A DNA stretch of 64,000 nucleotides from the NCBI RefSeq assembly GCF_900105655.1, contig NZ_LT629787.1:806001-870000 (forward strand), read 5' to 3'. The position numbers and the translations under genes are program-made. A model generated the notes under the pieces. The model had not been told where the DNA came from, did no database searches, and saw nothing but the letters and a program-made list of their open reading frames with translations. Below are positions 59,474-64,000 of this stretch, in pieces. The DNA is from Halopseudomonas salegens. Its GTDB lineage: Bacteria; Pseudomonadota; Gammaproteobacteria; Pseudomonadales; Pseudomonadaceae. Every line of letters starts with the position of its first letter. The stretch's first letter is position 1.

Positions 59474-60073
59474 CTACTGCAACAAGCTCATCATGAAACT
59501 CGCATGCGCCACGGGCTGCACCTGTTCCCAGTCTTCTGCATAACGCAGCAAGTGCTGGTAATTGCGCTTGCGCATCCATTTTGACAGGGGACGACCCAGG
59601 CAACGCATATCGGAAATATCAATCAGGCCCAGCTCTCCCTGCGGCGTAAGGATGATGTTGCCCATATGCAGGGAGCGAAAATACACGCCGAGATCATGCA
59701 GTCGGGACACGAAGCTGCCCAACTGGCTCATGACTTCAACCTGCCGGGAGGGTGTGGCGTTTTCCAGCACCTGACGCAAGGTATCGCCCGGCAATGGTTC
59801 GTAATGCACGACTGACCGATAGGGGCGGCGCATCTTGTACAGGTCGAGAATTGTCGGGCAGGGAATGCCCATGCTGTGCAGTTTGTGCGCATTGCCGGCA
59901 AAACGTTTGGCATGCGGAAACAGGGTATTTTTCGACAGCAGCGTCTTGCGTCGAAAGAGTTTCAGGAAGGTGCCATCGTCCAGACGCATGACCTTGATGC
60001 CATACTGATCCTGCTCGATGACCTCAGCGGTTTCGAGCCAGTTATCAAAGCTTTTTCGATCCAATAACCGCAT
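59474..60073 (-). CDS. LPS core kinase-like protein (InaA/WaaP family)
   Basis: A 199-residue protein with a kinase-like fold. GIKVMRLDDGTFLKLFRRK carries the ATP-binding lysine, LHDLGVYFRSLHMGNI is the catalytic loop and LGLIDISDMR the metal-binding DxD-like motif. In standard HxDLHxGN loops Asp occupies the place of Ser here (FRSLHMGN), so activity may be altered or family-specific. Next to msbA and O-antigen genes, its likely role is phosphorylation of LPS core. Confidence 0.78.
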   Translation of the reverse strand: MRLLDRKSFDNWLETAEVIEQDQYGIKVMRLDDGTFLKLFRRKTLLSKNTLFPHAKRFAGNAHKLHSMGIPCPTILDLYKMRRPYRSVVHYEPLPGDTLRQVLENATPSRQVEVMSQLGSFVSRLHDLGVYFRSLHMGNIILTPQGELGLIDISDMRCLGRPLSKWMRKRNYQHLLRYAEDWEQVQPVAHASFMMSLLQ

Positions 60074-60178
60074 GCGTGTTTCTCAAGCCAAAACGACAGT
60101 TTATCCTATATTGCTATCACCTCTGCAAGTCGGGAGGCTGTGGTAAACTCGCGCAAGTTCCCACAGCATGGCAGGTTT

Positions 60179-61963
60179 ATGTCCGATTCCAAGCAAGAAA
60201 CCTTTCTGCAATCCAGTGTGCGTATCTACTGGCGACTGCTGTCCTATGTGAAGCCTTACTGGCTAGCCTTTGCCATCAGTATTTTTGGTTTCATGATTTT
60301 TGCTTCCAGCCAGCCGGCGATGGCCGGAATGTTGAAGTATTTTGTGGATGGCCTGACGGAAGGCAATGATGCGAAATTCTTTGGGGTTGCGCTGATCTGG
60401 GGTTTCCCGTTGTTCATTATCGCGGTGGCGTTTTACCAGGGTGTCGGCTCTTTTCTGGGTAACTACTATCTGGCCAAGGTTTCCATGGGTGTGGTGCATG
60501 ACCTGCGGACGGCTCTGTTCGATAATCTGCTGAAACTGCCCAACAGCTATCTGGACAACAACAATTCCGGGCACCTGGTTTCGCGTATCACCTACAACAC
60601 CACCATGGTCACCGGAGCGGCAACCGATGCAATCAAAACGGTTTTCCGTGAGGGCATGACGGTGATTTTCCTGTTCATTTACCTGTTGTGGATGAACTGG
60701 CAACTGACCCTGATTCTGATTGCCATCCTGCCGGTGATCGGGGTGATGGTGAACAGCGCCAGCAAGAAATTCCGCAAGCAAAGCAAGAAAATCCAGATTG
60801 CCATGGGCGATGTCACCCACGTGACCTCCGAGACCATTACGGGTTACCGGGTTGTGCGCAGCTTTGGTGGCGAGGCCTATGAGTCGGAACGTTTCCGCCA
60901 GGCGAGTGAGAACAATCGTCTGCGTGGCCTGAAAATGACCCGAACCAGCGCGGTGTTTACCCCGGCATTGCAGTTGGTGACTTTCAGCGCCATGGCGGTG
61001 GTGATGTTTCTGGTATTGCTGATGCGCGGTGATGCCACCGTGGGTGATCTGGTTGCCTATATTACAGCCGCCGGTTTGCTGCCCAAGCCGGTGCGCCAGT
61101 TATCTGAAGTCAGTGCCAATATCCAGAAGGGTATCGCGGCGGCAGAAAACATTTTTGAGCAACTGGATCAGGAGCCGGAAGTTGATGCCGGCACCTATGC
61201 CTGTGAGCGGGTAGCGGGGCGGCTGGATTTCGAGCATTTGCGCTATGCCTATCCGGGGACTGACAAGATGGTGCTGGACGATATCAGCTTCGGCATCGAG
61301 CCTGGGCAAATGGTCGCCCTGGTCGGACGCTCCGGCAGCGGCAAATCAACCCTGGCCAGTCTGATTCCGCGCTTTTACACCCATAGTGAAGGGCATATCC
61401 GGATTGATGGCGTGGATATCCGTGACTACACCTTGTTCAATCTGCGCCAGCATATCGCCCTGGTGACCCAGCACGTCACCCTGTTCAATGACACTATTGC
61501 CAACAACATTGCCTACGGTGATCTGGCAGGCGCGCCGCGTGAAGCCATTGAGGCGGCGATCGAGGCATCCTATTCGAAGGAATTTATCGATCGTTTGCCG
61601 GAGGGCCTGGATACCCTGGTCGGTGAAAATGGCGTGCTACTCTCGGGTGGTCAGCGTCAGCGCCTGGCGATCGCCCGTGCCCTGCTCAAGGATGCGCCTG
61701 TGCTGATTCTGGACGAGGCGACCTCGGCCCTGGATACCGAATCCGAACGGCATATCCAGGCCGCTCTGGAACGGGTCATGCGAGGGCGCACGACGCTGGT
61801 GATCGCTCATCGGCTGTCTACCATCGAACAGGCAGATGTCATCCTGGTCATGGACCATGGCTGTATTGTCGAGCGCGGCAGCCATGCCGAGCTGCTGGCC
61901 AAAAATGGATACTATGCACGGCTGCACAGCATGCAGTTTGAAGAAGAGCACAAGCCAGCCTGA
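60179..61963 (+). CDS. msbA: Lipid A export ATP-binding/permease protein MsbA
   Basis: MsbA flips lipid A-core across the inner membrane. The 594-residue protein has six transmembrane helices (residues 20-300) and an ABC domain with Walker A GRSGSGKSTL, signature LSGGQRQRLAIARAL and Walker B VLILDEATSALD. ATG 60179 is used, with GTG 60140 an alternative. It is divergent from the kinase gene and 30 bp upstream of hldE. Confidence 0.95.
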   Translation: MSDSKQETFLQSSVRIYWRLLSYVKPYWLAFAISIFGFMIFASSQPAMAGMLKYFVDGLTEGNDAKFFGVALIWGFPLFIIAVAFYQGVGSFLGNYYLAKVSMGVVHDLRTALFDNLLKLPNSYLDNNNSGHLVSRITYNTTMVTGAATDAIKTVFREGMTVIFLFIYLLWMNWQLTLILIAILPVIGVMVNSASKKFRKQSKKIQIAMGDVTHVTSETITGYRVVRSFGGEAYESERFRQASENNRLRGLKMTRTSAVFTPALQLVTFSAMAVVMFLVLLMRGDATVGDLVAYITAAGLLPKPVRQLSEVSANIQKGIAAAENIFEQLDQEPEVDAGTYACERVAGRLDFEHLRYAYPGTDKMVLDDISFGIEPGQMVALVGRSGSGKSTLASLIPRFYTHSEGHIRIDGVDIRDYTLFNLRQHIALVTQHVTLFNDTIANNIAYGDLAGAPREAIEAAIEASYSKEFIDRLPEGLDTLVGENGVLLSGGQRQRLAIARALLKDAPVLILDEATSALDTESERHIQAALERVMRGRTTLVIAHRLSTIEQADVILVMDHGCIVERGSHAELLAKNGYYARLHSMQFEEEHKPA

Positions 61964-61970
61964 GGCTGGC
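61954..61970 (+). other. Small hairpin at the msbA stop codon
   Basis: GCCAGCC, the TGA stop, then GGCTGGC: a 7-bp stem with the stop codon as loop. There is no T tract, so it is more likely a small RNA structure at the translation end than a terminator; hldE starts 24 bases later. Confidence 0.4.
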
Positions 61971-61993
61971 GTGAACCAACAGGTATTGCAGCC

Positions 61994-63424
61994 ATGAAAC
62001 TGAATATGCCCCGCTTCGATTCCGCACCTGTACTGGTGGTGGGTGATGTCATGCTTGATCGATACTGGCATGGCCCGACTCAGCGGATTTCCCCTGAAGC
62101 GCCGGTACCGGTGGTCAAGGTCGAGCAGATCGAAGACCGCCCCGGTGGCGCGGGAAACGTGGCGCTGAATATTGCTGCCCTGGGTGCGCCGGCCTGGCTT
62201 GTTGGCGTCACCGGGACTGATGAGGCGGCCGATACGCTGCGTACGCGACTTGAAGCCGCGGGTGTGTACTGTGATTTCCAGGCTCAGGCGGCGCAGCCGA
62301 CCATCACCAAGCTGCGTGTGATGAGCCGCCACCAGCAATTGTTGCGGCTGGATTTCGAAGAGCCTTTCGTCACTGATGGCGAGGCCATGCTGCAGACCGT
62401 GGCAGGGCTGCTGAGCCAGGTCAAGGTGATGATCCTGTCCGATTACGGCAAGGGCGCACTGGTCAATCATCAGGCCTTGATTGCTCTGGCCCGCGAGCGC
62501 GGCATTCCGGTATTGGCTGACCCCAAGGGCAGCAACTTCGGTATCTATCGCGGGGCGACCTTGATCACGCCAAATCTGACCGAGTTTGAAGCGGTGGTTG
62601 GCCATTGTGCCAGTGAGCAGGAACTGGTCGACAAGGGGCTGGCACTGATAGACGACCTGCAGCTGGAGGCGCTACTGGTGACCCGGAGCGAGCATGGCAT
62701 GACCTTGCTGCGCAAGGGCGAGTCAGCGCTGCATTTGCCGGCTCGTGCGCGTGAAGTGTTCGATGTGACTGGTGCCGGCGATACGGTGATCTCTACCTTG
62801 GCAGCAGCCCTGGCAGCGGGCGAAGACTACCCTCTGGCGGTTGGCCTGGCCAACCTGGCGGCGGGTATTGTGGTTGGCAAGCTGGGCACCGCCACCGTCA
62901 GTGCGCCGGAACTGCGCCGTGGCGTGCAGCGTGAGCAGGGCAGTGAGCGTGGTGCCTTGAGTGTTGAGCAGTTGTTGCTGGCCATTGAGGATGCCCGGGC
63001 CCATGGTGAGCGCATTGTATTCACCAATGGCTGTTTTGACATTATCCACGCCGGCCATGTGGGTTACCTGGAAGAGGCGCGCAGCCTGGGTGACCGCCTG
63101 ATCGTGGCCATCAATGATGATGACTCGGTGACTCGACTGAAAGGACCGGGCCGGCCGATCAACAGCGTGGAGCGACGGATGACCGTGCTCGCCGGTCTGG
63201 GTGCGGTCGACTGGGTGGTCAATTTTGCCGAGGACACCCCGGAAGCCTTGCTCGATCAGGTCAAGCCGGATGTATTGGTCAAGGGGGGGGATTACAGTGT
63301 TGAGCAAGTGGTCGGAGCCCCTATCGTGCAGGCCTATGGCGGTGAGGTGAAAGTGCTCAACTTTGTGGAGAGCTGTTCGACGACGGCGATTGTTGAACGG
63401 ATACGCGAGCGGGATGGTCAGTAG
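61994..63424 (+). CDS. hldE: Bifunctional heptose kinase/adenylyltransferase
   Basis: HldE makes ADP-heptose for LPS core: the N-terminal ribokinase-like domain phosphorylates heptose 7-phosphate, the C-terminal nucleotidyltransferase adenylates heptose 1-phosphate. The 476-residue protein shows [45 protein letters not shown], and then [20 protein letters not shown] (HIGH-like) and [13 protein letters not shown]. Full-length. Confidence 0.96.
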   Translation: MKLNMPRFDSAPVLVVGDVMLDRYWHGPTQRISPEAPVPVVKVEQIEDRPGGAGNVALNIAALGAPAWLVGVTGTDEAADTLRTRLEAAGVYCDFQAQAAQPTITKLRVMSRHQQLLRLDFEEPFVTDGEAMLQTVAGLLSQVKVMILSDYGKGALVNHQALIALARERGIPVLADPKGSNFGIYRGATLITPNLTEFEAVVGHCASEQELVDKGLALIDDLQLEALLVTRSEHGMTLLRKGESALHLPARAREVFDVTGAGDTVISTLAAALAAGEDYPLAVGLANLAAGIVVGKLGTATVSAPELRRGVQREQGSERGALSVEQLLLAIEDARAHGERIVFTNGCFDIIHAGHVGYLEEARSLGDRLIVAINDDDSVTRLKGPGRPINSVERRMTVLAGLGAVDWVVNFAEDTPEALLDQVKPDVLVKGGDYSVEQVVGAPIVQAYGGEVKVLNFVESCSTTAIVERIRERDGQ

Positions 63425-63431
63425 GCGGCCG

Positions 63432-64000
63432 TTACAGGTTGTGCAATCCATCCGGCCAGTCGGTTTTTCGCTCCCGAACCACCCAGCCTTCCTGTTCGGC
63501 CATGGCCTCACCAAGAGTGAAAACATGGCCGGATTGTTCAATCAGCTCACCACGACTCAACTGGAATAACTGCCCGGTCGGTGCCTGCGCGGCAAATTCT
63601 GCCAGATACAGGTCTGCATTCTGGTAGTCCAGCTGGGTGATCAATTGACCGCTGGCAGTGTCCAGGCGTTCATCCGCGTGCAGTCCGCTAATGTGCTCGA
63701 GATTGTCCGGTAATTGCAGACTCAGGTAGTAAATCAGCTGCAATGAGTTGGTTGGCAGGTGGACATAGGCACGAGGACGTTCCAGCAAATTCAGTTCGCG
63801 GCACATTACCGCGCGTGAAGCGCCACGTTGCGGGGCCAGGCAGTAGTGCCGGCGTGGGTCAAGCGGCAAGGTGTCGGCGTAGGGTGTGGGCAGCCAGGTA
63901 TCCTGGTATCGGCCCTGTAGCCAACCGGATTCGGTTTCCAGCAACAGCTCTTCAGCAATTTCATTCATAGCGGTCAGCAGCGGCACACGCAGCTCATGGG
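63432..64000 (-). CDS. Hypothetical protein, possibly cut by the window edge
   Basis: The frame ends at 63432, eight bases from hldE (convergent), and is open to the window edge; internal starts are GTG 63986 and ATG 63968. The sequence (about 184 residues to 63986) is rich in Leu and Gln with no signal peptide or known motif. I do not recognise a family. Confidence 0.6.
   Translation of the reverse strand, partial: HELRVPLLTAMNEIAEELLLETESGWLQGRYQDTWLPTPYADTLPLDPRRHYCLAPQRGASRAVMCRELNLLERPRAYVHLPTNSLQLIYYLSLQLPDNLEHISGLHADERLDTASGQLITQLDYQNADLYLAEFAAQAPTGQLFQLSRGELIEQSGHVFTLGEAMAEQEGWVVRERKTDWPDGLHNL

Noticed and set aside
1..64000. CRISPR arrays
   Set aside because: No evenly spaced direct repeats with unique spacers; the repeated elements at 13-25 kb are attC sites.

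Overview
The window is chromosomal DNA from a gammaproteobacterium of the Pseudomonadaceae. The evidence is an MvaT-type H-NS protein, the block mvaT / sbcB / PilZ / uspE next to pyruvate kinase, ffs placed just before dnaX-ybaB-recR, an Entner-Doudoroff operon edd-pgl-eda, and Anr boxes before uspE and hemN. A marine or Halopseudomonas-like species is possible, but I cannot fix the species from sequence alone.

Layout. (1) 1-5.5 kb: riboflavin, thiamine and lipid genes (end of ribBA, ribH, nusB, thiL, pgpA), a 263-bp MITE-like element that supplies the C-terminus of PgpA, a retropepsin-like protease, ribA and a BtuF-like protein. (2) 5.5-12.35 kb, minus strand: a complete type I Wadjet anti-plasmid operon, jetA-jetB-jetC-jetD, with overlapping start and stop codons. 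(3) 12.5-12.62 kb: ffs (4.5S RNA). (4) 13.1-25.3 kb: an integron cassette array with 16 recognisable attC sites and no integrase gene in the window (a CALIN), lying between ffs and dnaX. All cassette genes are on the + strand and visibly more AT-rich than the flanks. They encode a TIR-domain protein, a GIY-YIG (T5orf172-like) protein, a Coq4-like/VanZ-like gene pair, a YefM/ParE-type toxin-antitoxin pair, a GFA-family protein, an ABM-domain protein, a lipoprotein and several small membrane or unknown proteins. Two internally deleted copies of one insertion sequence sit at exactly the same point of two attC core sites, on either side of the small membrane-protein and TIR cassettes. (5) 25.5-29.1 kb: an ABZJ_00895-like membrane protein, dnaX, ybaB, recR. 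(6) 29.1-36.7 kb: pirin, pyruvate kinase, edd-pgl-eda, uspE. (7) 36.8-42.2 kb: PilZ protein, sbcB, mvaT, purU, a CBS protein and an HD-GYP phosphodiesterase. (8) 42.3-47.3 kb: ahpC-ahpF with a tetrameric OxyR-type site, moaA, and hemN with an Anr box. (9) 47.4-63.4 kb: a cell-surface polysaccharide/LPS region with carbamoyltransferase, glycosyltransferase, O-antigen ligase-like protein, glycerophosphotransferase-like protein, the pseudaminic acid pathway (pseB, C, F, G, H, I), a WaaP/InaA-like kinase, msbA and hldE.

How the parts fit. The stretch from 5.5 to 26 kb reads as a defence and accessory island: a known anti-plasmid SMC system stands next to an immobilised cassette array that contains at least two proteins with domains typical of anti-phage effectors (TIR NADase, GIY-YIG nuclease). 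The most promising undescribed candidates are those two cassette proteins and the attC-specific insertion habit of the insertion sequence. The rest is core metabolism and envelope biogenesis with conventional regulation (Anr, OxyR).
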